In this document: positions 1 to 8,722 of the stretch, piece after piece
Layout of the letters: each line of letters begins with the position of its first letter
Numbering within the stretch: position 1 is the first letter of the stretch
Assembly: GCA_046052145.1 (NCBI GenBank)
Contig: JBJOMW010000009.1
Coordinates: forward strand, 73,216 to 137,215
From: Falsiroseomonas sp046052145
GTDB lineage: Bacteria > Pseudomonadota > Alphaproteobacteria > Acetobacterales > Acetobacteraceae
DNA: 64,000 nucleotides
Reading direction: 5' to 3'
Notes under the pieces: generated by a model
What the model saw: only the letters and a program-made list of their open reading frames with translations
Told to the model about the DNA's origin: nothing
The model's database searches: none
Program-made: the position numbers and the translations under genes

Positions 1-1
1 G

Positions 2-844
2 CGCGCCATGCTCTATGTGCCGGCGAACGTCCCCCGCTTCGTCGAGAAAGCGCCGAAGGCTGGCGCGGATGCCGTGGTGCTCGACCTTGAGGATAGCGTG
101 CCGCATGACCGCAAGCTGGAGGCGCGCGCGGGGCTGGCGGAGGCCATCGCCATCGCGGGCTCCGGCGGCGCCGATGTGCTGGTGCGCGTCAACCGCCCGA
201 TGCGGCTCGCGGTCGGCGATATCGAGGCTGCGGCCTGCGGCGGCGCGCAGGGCATCCTGCTCACCAAGGTGCTCGGGCCTGACCATGTGCGGCTGGCCGC
301 CGAGATCCTTGCCGAGACCGAGCGCCACCCGATGGCGATCGTGCCGATGATCGAAACCGCGGCGGCGGTGCAGCAGACGGAAGCGATCGCTGCCTCGCAT
401 CCACGCGTCGCGGGGCTGCTGGTCGGCGCGGAGGACCTTGCGCTCGAATGCGGCGCGGCCGCCGATGACGAGTTGATCGTTATGGCCAAGCGGCGCGCCG
501 TGCTGGCCTGCGTGGCCGCGGGCGTCTCGCCCTTCGGCACGCTCGGCACGGTCGCGGATTACCGCGATCCGGATGCGGTCCGTGCGCTGGCGCTCCGCTC
601 GCGCCGTTCCGGCTTCGTCGGCGCCACCTGCATCCACCCTGCACTCGTGCCAGTGCTGCGCGAGGCTTTTTCGCCCACGCCGGCGGAGCTCGACCTCGCG
701 CGACGCCAACTGGCCGCGGCGGTGGAAGCGGCCAAGGAGGGGCGGGGCTCCTTCACCGTGGATGGGCTGATGGTGGATGAGCCGATCCTGATCCGCGCGC
801 GACGTCTTCTGGCTGCCGCAGGCGAGGAGGCGGTCGGTGGCTAG
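2..844 (+). CDS. HpcH/HpaI aldolase / CitE-like CoA-ester lyase, 5'-truncated by the window edge
   Basis: TIM-barrel lyase of the CitE/HpcH family, which cleaves (or condenses) beta-hydroxyacyl-CoA esters such as citramalyl- or malyl-CoA with a divalent metal in the cytoplasm. Visible family marks are the start MLYVPANVPRF, the VLDLEDSVP segment, VRVNRP, the Glu/Asp of GAEDLALECG, and the late GATCIHP. The frame stays open to the first base of the window, and in this family the ML(F/Y)VP motif usually follows a few residues such as RS. I therefore treat the gene as partial, although the ATG at 8 is a possible start. It overlaps the next small gene by 8 bases and leads an operon with an amidase and a TTT receptor. 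The substrate is not deducible. A second, related lyase lies at 6636-7505. Confidence 0.85.
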   Translation, partial: RAMLYVPANVPRFVEKAPKAGADAVVLDLEDSVPHDRKLEARAGLAEAIAIAGSGGADVLVRVNRPMRLAVGDIEAAACGGAQGILLTKVLGPDHVRLAAEILAETERHPMAIVPMIETAAAVQQTEAIAASHPRVAGLLVGAEDLALECGAAADDELIVMAKRRAVLACVAAGVSPFGTLGTVADYRDPDAVRALALRSRRSGFVGATCIHPALVPVLREAFSPTPAELDLARRQLAAAVEAAKEGRGSFTVDGLMVDEPILIRARRLLAAAGEEAVGG

Positions 845-1052
845 CGCGCCCGATCTCGCGGCGCTGGTTGCGACCTCCGCCGAAGCGCTGCATGGCATCC
901 GCTCGCGCACCGATCCCGAGCGCATCGCGGCGGAACTCGACCGGCTGAACCGCGCGGTGCGCGACCTGGCGCGCGGCGCCGTCGGCCCCTTCGACCATCC
1001 GGGTGACTTCGCCGCCGCGATGCTGCGCAACGCCGACCCGACCAATGGCTGA
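837..1052 (+). CDS. Small AtzG/GatC-like protein preceding the amidase
   Basis: A 71-residue protein starting at a GTG that has a good ribosome site (GAGGAGG six bases upstream). It overlaps the lyase end by 8 bases and the amidase start by 8 bases, so it sits exactly where AtzG-type accessory subunits sit before AtzE-type amidases. The sequence is a small mostly helical protein ending FDHPGDFAAAMLRNAD, which resembles the tail of GatC/AtzG-like subunits that stabilise an amidase partner. The family assignment is inferred from size, position and weak tail similarity. The alternative is an unrelated small hypothetical. Confidence 0.55.
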   Translation: MASAPDLAALVATSAEALHGIRSRTDPERIAAELDRLNRAVRDLARGAVGPFDHPGDFAAAMLRNADPTNG

Positions 1053-2487
1053 CGCGGCGGAGATCCTGGACCTTCCCTTGGCGCGCGCGGCGGAGCGGGT
1101 CCGGGCGGGTGATATAACCTCCGTACAGCTGACCGAGGCCGCCATCGCGCGCGCGGCGGCGACGCAGCGGCTCGGCAACGCCTTTGTCGAGATCTTCGCC
1201 GATCGCGCCCTGGCGCAGGCGGAGATGCTGGATCGCGAGCTGCGGCGCGGCCAATGCTATGGCCCGCTGCACGGCATCCCGCTGGCGCACAAGGACTGCC
1301 TGGAGCGCATCGGCAAGCCGATGCGCGTCGGCTCCGTGGTGACCGACGACCTGCCCGGCACAGCCAGCGCCACGGCGCTGACGCGCCTGGCGGCGGCGGG
1401 GGCGGTGGATCTCGGCCGGCTGCACCTGAATGAGATGGTGGCCGGCCCGACAGGGCAGAACCCGCATCTCGGCGATTGCCGCAACGCCTGGGATCCGGCG
1501 CGTATCTCCGGCGGTTCGTCCAGCGGTTCGGCTGTCGCGGTGGCGAGTGGGGCCGTGTTCGGTGCGCTTGGCTCCGACACTGGCGGCTCCACGCGCCTGC
1601 CGGCGGCGATGAACGGGCTGTTCGGGCTGAAGGGCAGCTATGGGCGCGTGAGCCGCGCGGGATGCTTCCCGCGCGCCTTCTCGCTCGATTGCGTCGGGCC
1701 GATCGCGCGCACAGCGGAAGATTGCGCGCTGCTGCTCGGCGCCATCGCGGGGCCTGATCCGCGTGACCCGAGCACGCTCGACGCGCCTGTGCCCGACTAT
1801 GTCGCGCGTCTCGCCGATGCTGCGGATGGCTCGCGCCTCGCGGTGCTGGCCGATGCGGGCGAAGTGCATCCCGATGTCACCGCGGCGCTCGACCGCGTGC
1901 TGCGCGTTGCGGCCGATCTCTTCGGCCCGGTGCAGCGCCGCACCTTTCCGGCGCTCGCCACCTGCTACGCCATGGGCGACGTCATCTCGAAGGTGGAAGC
2001 GGCGACGCTGCACGGCGCCTGGATGGCCGAGCGTGGGGAGCACTACTCCCAGGCGGTGTTCAGCCGCACGGAGCCTGGCCTGCACATCCCCGCCCCCCGC
2101 TACCTCGAGGCGCTGCTGCTGCGCGCCAAGGTGCTGCAGCGCTTCCTGGACGAGACCATGCAGGGCTGCGACGTGCTGATCTGCCCGACCATGCCGGTGC
2201 CGACGCCAACGCGTGTCGAAGCCGATATGGAACAGGGTGAGCGCGTCTTCCCGGTGGTCGCCGCGCTCACGCGGCTGACGCGGCCCTTCAGCTATCTCGG
2301 CGTGCCGGTGCTGACGATGCCGGCCGGGCTCGATGGCAACGGCATGCCGATCGGCCTGCAGCTGATCGGGCGCCCGCTGGGCGAAGCGCGGTTGCTGGCG
2401 CTGGCGCATCGCTTAGCGCCGCTGATCGGCTGGTCCTTCTTGCCCAGCCAGACGGCCTTGGCACGCGCCGGGTCGGACATGTCGTAG
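1045..2487 (+). CDS. Amidase (amidase signature family)
   Basis: 480-residue hydrolase of the amidase-signature family (GatA/AtzE type), which hydrolyses amides to the acid and ammonia with a Ser-cisSer-Lys triad. Lys83 sits in LAHKDCLE, the Gly-Ser-rich signature GGSSSGSAVAVASG starts at about residue 156 with Ser158 as the likely cis-Ser, and Ser182 in DTGGS is the likely nucleophile. The 24-residue spacing between the two serines matches characterised amidases. I chose the ATG at 1045 because it overlaps the preceding small gene's stop; an ATG 42 bases upstream adds a tail without family features. No signal peptide is seen. It lies between an AtzG-like protein and a TTT receptor, which suggests use of an imported amide or ureide. 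The exact substrate is unknown. Confidence 0.9.
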   Translation: MADAAEILDLPLARAAERVRAGDITSVQLTEAAIARAAATQRLGNAFVEIFADRALAQAEMLDRELRRGQCYGPLHGIPLAHKDCLERIGKPMRVGSVVTDDLPGTASATALTRLAAAGAVDLGRLHLNEMVAGPTGQNPHLGDCRNAWDPARISGGSSSGSAVAVASGAVFGALGSDTGGSTRLPAAMNGLFGLKGSYGRVSRAGCFPRAFSLDCVGPIARTAEDCALLLGAIAGPDPRDPSTLDAPVPDYVARLADAADGSRLAVLADAGEVHPDVTAALDRVLRVAADLFGPVQRRTFPALATCYAMGDVISKVEAATLHGAWMAERGEHYSQAVFSRTEPGLHIPAPRYLEALLLRAKVLQRFLDETMQGCDVLICPTMPVPTPTRVEADMEQGERVFPVVAALTRLTRPFSYLGVPVLTMPAGLDGNGMPIGLQLIGRPLGEARLLALAHRLAPLIGWSFLPSQTALARAGSDMS

Positions 2488-2520
2488 CCCTTTTGGGAAG
2501 AGCAACGGGAGGAGGCCATC

Positions 2521-3498
2521 ATGACCACGACACGCAGGACCATTCTGGCAGCCACGGCGGGCGCATCCGCCATGCTTGCGTTCGGGGGTGAGGCCGCGGC
2601 GCAGGCCAACTGGCCCGCGCGCCCGGTGCGCCTTGTCGTTCCCTTTCCCCCGGGCGGCAGCAATGACGTGCTCGCCCGCGCGCTCGCGGAGCGTCTGTCA
2701 CCGCGGCTCGGCCAGCCCGTGGTGATCGAGAATCGCGGTGGTGCCGGTGGTGCGATCGGCGCCGATGCCGTCGCGAAAAGCGCGCCGGATGGCTACACGC
2801 TGATGTTCATCTCCAGCTCGCTGACGACCAATGCGGCGACCCAACCGCTGCCCTACAACCCGGCGACCGACTTCACCGCCGTGGCCCATGTGGCCAGCGC
2901 GCCGATGATCGTCGCGGTCGGCGCCGATTTCGAGGCGCGGACCCTGCAGGACCTGCTGCGCATCGCGCGCGCGCAGCCGAACCGGCTGCGCTTCGGCGGC
3001 GCCGGCCCGGGCGACACCAGCTTCTTCGCCGGCGAGTTGCTGAAGCAGGCGGCCGATATCCAGATGGAAGCCGTGGCCTATCGCGGCATCGTGGATGCGC
3101 AGACCGATGTGGCGGCCGGCCGGATCGAGCTGGTCGTGACGACGCTGGCCTCCGCGCGGTCGTTGATCGATGCCGGGCGCATGCGCGTGCTGGCCGTGGC
3201 CGCGGAGCAGCGCGACCCGGCGCTGCCCGATGTCCCGACCGCGCGGGAAGCGGGGCTCGACTACTCCACCGGCGTCTGGTTCGGCCTGTTTGGCCCGGCG
3301 GCAATGCCTGCCGCGGTGGTCGCGCGGCTGAACCGCGAAGTGAACGAGGTCCTCCGCGATCCCAGCTACCAGGAGTTCCTGGGCCGCGTCGGCGCCGCCG
3401 CGGCACCTCTGACGCCAGAGGATTTCCAGGCCAAGCTGCGCTCGGAGGTTCAGCGTTGGACCGACATCGCGCGCCGCGCCGGCGTTGCGATTCGCTGA
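2521..3498 (+). CDS. Bug-family TTT substrate-binding protein (first copy)
   Basis: 325-residue periplasmic receptor of the Bug/TctC family. It begins with a twin-arginine-like signal (TRRTILAATAG) ending near AAAQA. The mature part opens with the family pattern WPARPVRLVVPFPPGGSND, followed by VIENRGGAGG and APDGYTL, which shape the carboxylate-binding cleft. Such receptors bind carboxylates, amides or related small molecules. They often act with TctAB membrane proteins encoded elsewhere, and none is in this window. It follows the amidase by 33 bases, with GGGAGGAGG before the start, and ends 9 bases from the convergent Hsp70-like gene. The operon context suggests the ligand feeds the amidase/lyase pair. 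That link is inference. Confidence 0.92.
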   Translation: MTTTRRTILAATAGASAMLAFGGEAAAQANWPARPVRLVVPFPPGGSNDVLARALAERLSPRLGQPVVIENRGGAGGAIGADAVAKSAPDGYTLMFISSSLTTNAATQPLPYNPATDFTAVAHVASAPMIVAVGADFEARTLQDLLRIARAQPNRLRFGGAGPGDTSFFAGELLKQAADIQMEAVAYRGIVDAQTDVAAGRIELVVTTLASARSLIDAGRMRVLAVAAEQRDPALPDVPTAREAGLDYSTGVWFGLFGPAAMPAAVVARLNREVNEVLRDPSYQEFLGRVGAAAAPLTPEDFQAKLRSEVQRWTDIARRAGVAIR

Positions 3499-3507
3499 TC
3501 GCGGGTA

Positions 3508-4833
3508 TCAGCCCATCTCGTCGGCGATGAGCGCGAGGCCTTCGGCGACGGAAACGAATTCGCCGCCAGCCACCACGCGATCCGCGCCGAAGCGGTCCTC
3601 GAACAGGCGGCGCACGGCCGGCACCAGCGAGGTGCCGCCCGTGAGGAAGACGCGGTCGAGCTGGCCTGGCGCGAGGCCGGCATCGAGCAGGGCGGCATCG
3701 ACCGCCGCGGCGATCCTGGCGAGTTCGGGGGCGATCCAGCCTTCGAACTCGGCGCGGCTGATCGGCGCTTCCAGCACCAGATCGCCATGGGTGAAGCGCA
3801 GCGTGGTGGCATCCGCCTGCGAGAGTGCCGCCTTGGCGCCCGACACGGCACGATAGAGCGCATAGCCGGCCTCGTCCTCGATCAGCCGGATCAGTCGGCG
3901 CAGGCGGTCCGGATGCTCGGCCGTCCGGGCGACCTCGGCGATGTCGCGGAGCGTCTTCGGCGCGCGCATCAGCGACAATTGGTGCCAGCGGGCGAAGCTG
4001 GTGAACCAGCCCGGCGGCACCGGCAGCGGCGTGCCCATGACCGTGTAGCTGCTGCCCTTGCCGAGCGCGGGCGACACGACACGGTCGATGATGCGGTAGT
4101 CGAAGGCATCGCCCGCGATCCCGACGCCGGCATGGCCGAGCGCCGTCACGCGCCGCGGCGGCCCTGGGTCGAAGCGCAGCACGGAGAAGTCGCTTGTGCC
4201 GCCGCCGAAATCGGCGACGAGAATCGTCGTTGGCTTGTGCAGCCCGGCTGCGAAGCGGTGTCCCGCCCCGGCGGGTTCCAGCGCCACCTGGACCTGCGGG
4301 AGCCCCGCGGCGGCGAAGGCCGCGCGCAGGCGCTGTTCGCCGAAATCATCGCTGCCTGAGTCGCCCACGAAGCGGACCGGCCGACCGATCACGATGCGTG
4401 CGTCGTCCAAATCGCCCCGGAAGGGAGCGAGCAGCTCGCCGAGGAACAGCGCGATCATCTGCTCGAGCCGCCAGGCCGTGCCGAAGATGCGGGTCTCCGA
4501 GAAGCTGCGCTGCGCGAGGTAGCTTTTCAGCGACATGACCAGCCGGCTCTCGAGCGGATCCTCGAGATAGGCCTCGATGGCCGCCGGTCCCGCCGCATGC
4601 TGTGTGCGCCCGCCGGCGCCGTTCCAGAAGCAGAGCACGGAGCGGAACACCTCGCCGGTCGCGTGCTGGAATGTCTCGCAGCTGCCATCCGCGCGCAGCC
4701 TGGCGACGACGCTATTGGTCGTGCCGAAATCGATGCCGATCGCCGGGCGCATGGCCGGGGAGGACTGGGGGCGGCCGGGCGGGGCGCCTGCCGCCGCCGT
4801 GCCGTCAACGCCCGCCACGGGCCTTTGCGTCAT
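3508..4833 (-). CDS. Hsp70-family protein, YegD-like (ATPase domain only)
   Basis: About 441 residues with the actin/Hsp70 ATPase signatures: phosphate loop IGIDFGTTNSVV near the N-terminus, phosphate-2 VADFGGGTSDFSV, and the adenosine motif LTGGTSLVPAV near the C-terminus. The length covers the nucleotide-binding domain but no canonical substrate-binding domain or lid, as in YegD-type chaperones. I place the start at the ATG at 4833, which gives MTQRPVAG; an internal ATG at 4752, directly before RPAIGIDFG, is the alternative, and neither has a strong ribosome site. It follows and overlaps the unknown acidic gene upstream, so the two are probably co-translated and may interact. It is convergent with the TTT receptor. 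Confidence 0.88.
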   Translation of the reverse strand: MTQRPVAGVDGTAAAGAPPGRPQSSPAMRPAIGIDFGTTNSVVARLRADGSCETFQHATGEVFRSVLCFWNGAGGRTQHAAGPAAIEAYLEDPLESRLVMSLKSYLAQRSFSETRIFGTAWRLEQMIALFLGELLAPFRGDLDDARIVIGRPVRFVGDSGSDDFGEQRLRAAFAAAGLPQVQVALEPAGAGHRFAAGLHKPTTILVADFGGGTSDFSVLRFDPGPPRRVTALGHAGVGIAGDAFDYRIIDRVVSPALGKGSSYTVMGTPLPVPPGWFTSFARWHQLSLMRAPKTLRDIAEVARTAEHPDRLRRLIRLIEDEAGYALYRAVSGAKAALSQADATTLRFTHGDLVLEAPISRAEFEGWIAPELARIAAAVDAALLDAGLAPGQLDRVFLTGGTSLVPAVRRLFEDRFGADRVVAGGEFVSVAEGLALIADEMG

Positions 4834-6328
4834 TGCACCGCCGGGTCGTAGTCGAGCGGGGCGCGTCCATCCAGGTCGCGGGCGCTGCCGACCAGTCTTC
4901 CGGCGCTTCATCCTCGAAGGCCGCTTTGGCATCCGCGGCCGAGAGCGGGCTTGCCTCACCATCCTGCAGGAGGAATGCGTGGCCGCGCGTCGCTGCGCCA
5001 GGTTGCGCAGCGGGCACGACGAACAGCAGCGCGCCCTCGGTCAGCGCATCGGCGAGCAGGCCCTGCAGCGCATCGGGCGCGATGTCCGGCGCGCCATCCG
5101 CGATCCGGATCGCAACAACCCCGTCGCCCAGCCCCGCCAGCAAGGCGTTGCCCTGCCCGATGCCGCACAGATGCGCGTCCAGGGCCTCCACCAGCGCCTC
5201 GTCGAGCTCGATCTCCTCCTCCTCCTGCCCGTCCTCCTCGTCTCCCATCAGGTCGTCGGGGACGGCGAGCTTGACGCGGCGAAGCAGGTCGAGCGCCCGG
5301 CCGAGCGTCAGCGGCGGCTCGGCCCGGCCACCGCCCGCGGCATCGGCGATGACGGCCAGCCAGGCGTCGAGGCGATCGCCGGCCGCCTCATCTTCCTCGT
5401 CATCGAGGATGCGCGTCGCCATCGGCAACGTCAGGCCGAGCAGGCAGACATCGCGATCCATCGGCGCGGCCCGCGGGATGGTCGGCTCCTGCCCGTTCGC
5501 GAGCGCCTCGGCCGCTTCGCGCAGATCGGACGGCTTCAGCCGCGCGAGCGCCGCGGTGGGGATCAGATAGGGAGCGAGGATCAACTCGACGAAGGACGGA
5601 TCGAGCGCGATCCCGGTGAGCCGCCCCTGCAGCCCCGCAGGCACATCCGCGGCGCGAGGATCTTCCCCGTCGCGCAGCACCGGGCTGACGAACAGCACGG
5701 CGTCCCGTTGCCGGCCCTTGTCGCCCATCACGCAGGATGATGCGACGAGGTCCATCTCATGCCGCGTATAGGCATAGTCCTCGGGCTCCAGCATCTTCTC
5801 GATGACACCGATGGCGCCATCCAGGCGCTGCGACAGCAATTCCTCCGTCAGCTCGGTGATCATATCCTCATCGGCGTCGGGATCGGTGGCCCAGCGGGCG
5901 ATGCGCGCGGCCAGCGTCGGGCCCTGTGCAGGCTTGCGCGGCGCTTCCTTGAGATCCGCGGGCTGCAGCCCGAGCGCGCGCAGCGCAGCATCGCCCGACA
6001 GCGTGTCGCCGGGCTCGCCGGCATAATCCTCGGGCTGGCCGCCCGACGGTCCCTGCTGCGCGAGCCATGCCTTCATCGGCTCCGCGCGAAGCTTCGCGAC
6101 CGTGACGTCGCAGCCGATCCGGTGGGCCGCGCGCGCGGCGGTCCGGACGATGCGCGCGTGAAGGGCGTTGTCGATATGCTCGGCGTCGGGATGCGCCAGG
6201 CGGAAGGCGTCCTCATCGGCGTAGATGCGCAGCAGGACCTCGTCCTGGTCTTCGTCATGGACGAGGTCCAGCAGATGGGTGACGGCCGCGACGATGGCAT
6301 TCGCTTCGGCGATCTCGGAACGGGGCAT
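4805..6328 (-). CDS. Unrecognised acidic cytosolic protein, partner of the Hsp70-like gene
   Basis: 507 residues that I do not recognise. There is no signal peptide or membrane span. The protein is strongly acidic in patches, for example DDEEDEAAGD and GDEEDGQEEEEIELDE, and looks largely helical, with a segment TELTEELLSQRLDGAIGVIE. It contains short degenerate hydrophobic stretches but no recognisable catalytic motif. It is directly upstream of, and overlaps by 29 bases, the YegD-like chaperone, so a client or co-factor role is plausible but unproven. The last 21 residues (from MDAPRSTTTRR) are basic and unlike the rest. A one-base shift near 4880 would instead end the protein in DGRAPLDYDPAVQ at a TGA overlapping the ATG of the chaperone gene. 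Confidence 0.7.
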   Translation of the reverse strand: MPRSEIAEANAIVAAVTHLLDLVHDEDQDEVLLRIYADEDAFRLAHPDAEHIDNALHARIVRTAARAAHRIGCDVTVAKLRAEPMKAWLAQQGPSGGQPEDYAGEPGDTLSGDAALRALGLQPADLKEAPRKPAQGPTLAARIARWATDPDADEDMITELTEELLSQRLDGAIGVIEKMLEPEDYAYTRHEMDLVASSCVMGDKGRQRDAVLFVSPVLRDGEDPRAADVPAGLQGRLTGIALDPSFVELILAPYLIPTAALARLKPSDLREAAEALANGQEPTIPRAAPMDRDVCLLGLTLPMATRILDDEEDEAAGDRLDAWLAVIADAAGGGRAEPPLTLGRALDLLRRVKLAVPDDLMGDEEDGQEEEEIELDEALVEALDAHLCGIGQGNALLAGLGDGVVAIRIADGAPDIAPDALQGLLADALTEGALLFVVPAAQPGAATRGHAFLLQDGEASPLSAADAKAAFEDEAPEDWSAAPATWMDAPRSTTTRRCNDAKARGGR

Positions 6329-6635
6329 GATGCGCTCCTCGGCAGGGTGATGCCGGTTGCGGCTCGACCCAGGTCTGGGACAGGGCAGACGGGGGCGATG
6401 TCATCGCCCGCGATCTGGGAAAAATGAGGTGGGTGGCCCTGGGGCGGGCTATGCGGCCGCGATCCGCCCCGTGGCTGGCCCCTGCGCCACCTTCGGCGTG
6501 GCGACGCGCTTATCGTCGCCCGCAGCCATCCTTGTCCAGGGGCAGCCGGGCGTTGATCGCGCCCTGGTTGCTTTCCGTGCCACCCTCATGCCGCGGCCGG
6601 GCCGGCCCCCCTGCTCTGTCCCAGCGAATCAGACC
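6329..6635. other. Non-coding interval with small hairpins
   Basis: 307 bases between two minus-strand genes. It holds a perfect 8-bp inverted repeat with a one-base spacer (6393-6409) and a 6-bp stem GCGACG/CGTCGC (6501-6519). I see no convincing gene, T-tract terminator or sigma-70 promoter. The promoter of the acidic-protein/Hsp70 pair should lie in the left part. Confidence 0.4.
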
Positions 6636-7505
6636 CTAGCGAACCCGCGCCAGCACGCGGCGCGCGCGCTCGGCCACCGGCAGGTCGATCATCGCGCCAT
6701 CGAAGGCCACCGCACCCTTGCCTTCCGCAAGGGCTGCATCGAAGGCGGCGACCAGGCGCCGCGCGCGGTCCACCTCCTCGGGGGAGGGACCATATTCCTC
6801 GTTGATGATCGGCACCTGCGCGGGGTGGATGCAGGCCGCGCAAGCGAAGCCGAGGCGCCGCGATCGGCGCAAGGACAGCCGATAGGCCTCAAGGTCCGAG
6901 AAGTCGGAGAAGGCCCCGAGCGAGCCCATGGGTAGTGCGCCCGCCGCCCGTGCCGCAGCGACGGCCTGCATGGCGAAGACAAAGAGCGCCTCAGAACCAG
7001 GCTCGGCCTCGATCTCCGTGCAGAGATCCTCCGTGCCGACGCCCAGCGCCGCCACGCGCGGATCGGCCTTGGCGATGGCGGGCAGCAGGGGCAGGGCGTC
7101 CGGGGTCTCGACCACCGCGATGAAGCGCGTATGCCCGATCGGCAGGCCGAGCGCCGCTTCCCGCGTGGCGACGACTTCCGACATCAGGCGCACATGCTCC
7201 GGCCCCATGACCTTCGGCAGCATCAGCGCGGTGACTTCGCGCTGAACCGCGGCGGCGATGTCGGACACGGCCAGTTCGAGCGGGCGGTTGATCCGCACGC
7301 AGACCTCGGCGCCGGCCTGGCCGCTGGTGCGCGCGGCCTGCGCGATGGCGGCGCGCGCAGCGTCCTTATCGGCAGGCGGGATGCTGTCCTCGAGATCGAG
7401 GATGATCACATCCGCCCCGCGCGTATGGGCCTTGGCGACGAAGCGCTCCGCCGTGGCCGGCACGAAAAGCAGCGAGCGCCAGTTCGGCGCCTGGGGGCGG
7501 TTCAT
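6636..7505 (-). CDS. HpcH/HpaI / CitE-like CoA-ester lyase (citramalyl/malyl-CoA lyase type)
   Basis: 289-residue lyase of the CitE-like family. The N-terminus carries WRSLLFVPATAERFVAK, followed by IILDLEDSIPPADK (acidic metal site), VCVRINRP, LMLPKVMGPEHV and GTEDLCTEIEA. The C-terminal part contains FACAACIHPAQVP, the typical active-site lid region. It should split a 3-hydroxy-3-methyl or 3-hydroxy-acyl-CoA into acetyl- or propionyl-CoA and a keto acid. The ATG at 7505 overlaps the stop of the upstream CoA-transferase gene as ATGA, so this is the last gene of a translationally coupled operon. An upstream extension of the frame lies wholly inside that gene and was discarded. Citramalyl-CoA is my preferred substrate from the operon; beta-methylmalyl-CoA is the alternative. 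Confidence 0.88.
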   Translation of the reverse strand: MNRPQAPNWRSLLFVPATAERFVAKAHTRGADVIILDLEDSIPPADKDAARAAIAQAARTSGQAGAEVCVRINRPLELAVSDIAAAVQREVTALMLPKVMGPEHVRLMSEVVATREAALGLPIGHTRFIAVVETPDALPLLPAIAKADPRVAALGVGTEDLCTEIEAEPGSEALFVFAMQAVAAARAAGALPMGSLGAFSDFSDLEAYRLSLRRSRRLGFACAACIHPAQVPIINEEYGPSPEEVDRARRLVAAFDAALAEGKGAVAFDGAMIDLPVAERARRVLARVR

Positions 7506-8722
7506 TCGGCGGTCTCCTCGACCTTGTCTTCGAAAGCTGCGCCGCTCGACAGCATGGCGGCGATCCGCGCCTCGTCGTAGCCGAGGCTGCGGAGAATGGA
7601 CTGCGTATCCTGGCCGAGGCGGGGCGCGGGCAGCACCTCGTCCCGCATGCCGCCGCTGAAGCTGTTGGGCACGGCGGTGCGGCGGATGCGCCCTTCCGTC
7701 GGGTGATCCTGCATCTGCCAGAAGCCGACATCGTGCAGATGCGGGTCCTCCAACAGGTCGTCGAGCGTGTTGTAGGGGGCGGCGGGTACGTCGCAGGCCG
7801 CGAAAATCTTCAGCCACTCGGCCGTGGTCTTGGCCTTCAGCGCCTCGGCGCGCACTTCGAAATAGGCAGCGGCGTTCTGGCTGCGCACCAGCGGGTTGCA
7901 GAAGCGCGGGTCTGCCTTGAGCTCGGGCCGGCCGATGGCGTCGAAGAAGGCGAAGGCCTGGCGGTTGTTGTTGGGATGCGCGGTGATGAAGCCATCCAAT
8001 GTGGGCAGGGGTCGGTAGTAGGGGCTGAGCAGCCTGCCATCGCCCGTCGGGCCCTCGGGCGGGTCGAAGGTGGCGGCGCCGAGATGCTCGCTGGTGACGA
8101 AGCTCGCCATGTTCTCGAACATCGGCACCTCGATCGCCTCGCCGAGGCCGGTCTTTTCGCGCCGGTAGAGGGCGAAGCCGATGCTCTGCGCCGCGATCAG
8201 GCCCGTGACGTGGTCCGTCATCACCATCGGCACGAAGCGCGGCTCGCCGGTTGCGCGATGGAAGGTACCGGCGACGCCCGACAGCGACTGGATGATCGGG
8301 TCATAGGCTGGCCGGTTGAAGTAGCGCCCGCCCCGCCCGAAGGCGAGGATGCTGCAATGGATGAGACGCGGGTTCAGCGCCTGCAGCGCGGCGAAGTCGA
8401 GCCCCGCGCGCTCCAGCCCCGCGGGCCGGACATTGCTGACGAAGACGTCGGCATCGGCCAGCAGGGCGCGGAGCGCCGCCGCGCCTTCCGGCTGCTTGAT
8501 GTCGAGGCCGACGCTGCGCTTGTTGCGATTGAAGTTGATGAACTTGCCGCTCATCGCCGGGCTGCGGCTGCCGGCGGCGAGGAAGCGCAGGATATCGCCG
8601 CCCGGCGCCTCGACCTTGACGACATCGGCGCCCTGGTCGGCGAGCGTCCGCGTGCAGATGGGGCCGACCACGACAGTGGTGAGGTCGACGATGCGGATGC
8701 CCGCGAGAGGCCCGTTATTCAT
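7502..8722 (-). CDS. Family III CoA transferase (CaiB/BaiF type)
   Basis: 406-residue CoA transferase. It starts PLAGIRIVDLTTVVVGP, the usual opening of family III enzymes, has VKVEAPGGDILR and the NRNKRSVGLDIK stretch, and carries the expected catalytic aspartate, Asp141, in PAYDPIIQS. These enzymes transfer CoA from a donor such as succinyl-CoA to a carboxylic acid through aspartyl-CoA intermediates. Both ends overlap neighbours by 4 bases (ATGA), so its translation is coupled to the hydratase before it and the lyase after it. In this set it would activate the acid bound by the upstream TTT receptor. Itaconate, mesaconate or citramalate are candidates by analogy with the ict-ich-ccl genes of Pseudomonas. 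The acid itself cannot be read from the sequence. Confidence 0.92.
   Translation of the reverse strand: MNNGPLAGIRIVDLTTVVVGPICTRTLADQGADVVKVEAPGGDILRFLAAGSRSPAMSGKFINFNRNKRSVGLDIKQPEGAAALRALLADADVFVSNVRPAGLERAGLDFAALQALNPRLIHCSILAFGRGGRYFNRPAYDPIIQSLSGVAGTFHRATGEPRFVPMVMTDHVTGLIAAQSIGFALYRREKTGLGEAIEVPMFENMASFVTSEHLGAATFDPPEGPTGDGRLLSPYYRPLPTLDGFITAHPNNNRQAFAFFDAIGRPELKADPRFCNPLVRSQNAAAYFEVRAEALKAKTTAEWLKIFAACDVPAAPYNTLDDLLEDPHLHDVGFWQMQDHPTEGRIRRTAVPNSFSGGMRDEVLPAPRLGQDTQSILRSLGYDEARIAAMLSSGAAFEDKVEETAE

Noticed and set aside
841..2409. 522-codon open frame on the minus strand
   Set aside because: It is antisense to the amidase; its composition (Arg, His, Gln rich, low complexity) is that of a high-GC shadow, and no family motif appears.
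7506..7817. N-terminal extension of the second CitE-like lyase
   Set aside because: Lies inside the CoA-transferase gene on the same strand in another frame; the ATG at 7505 gives a proper start with ATGA coupling.
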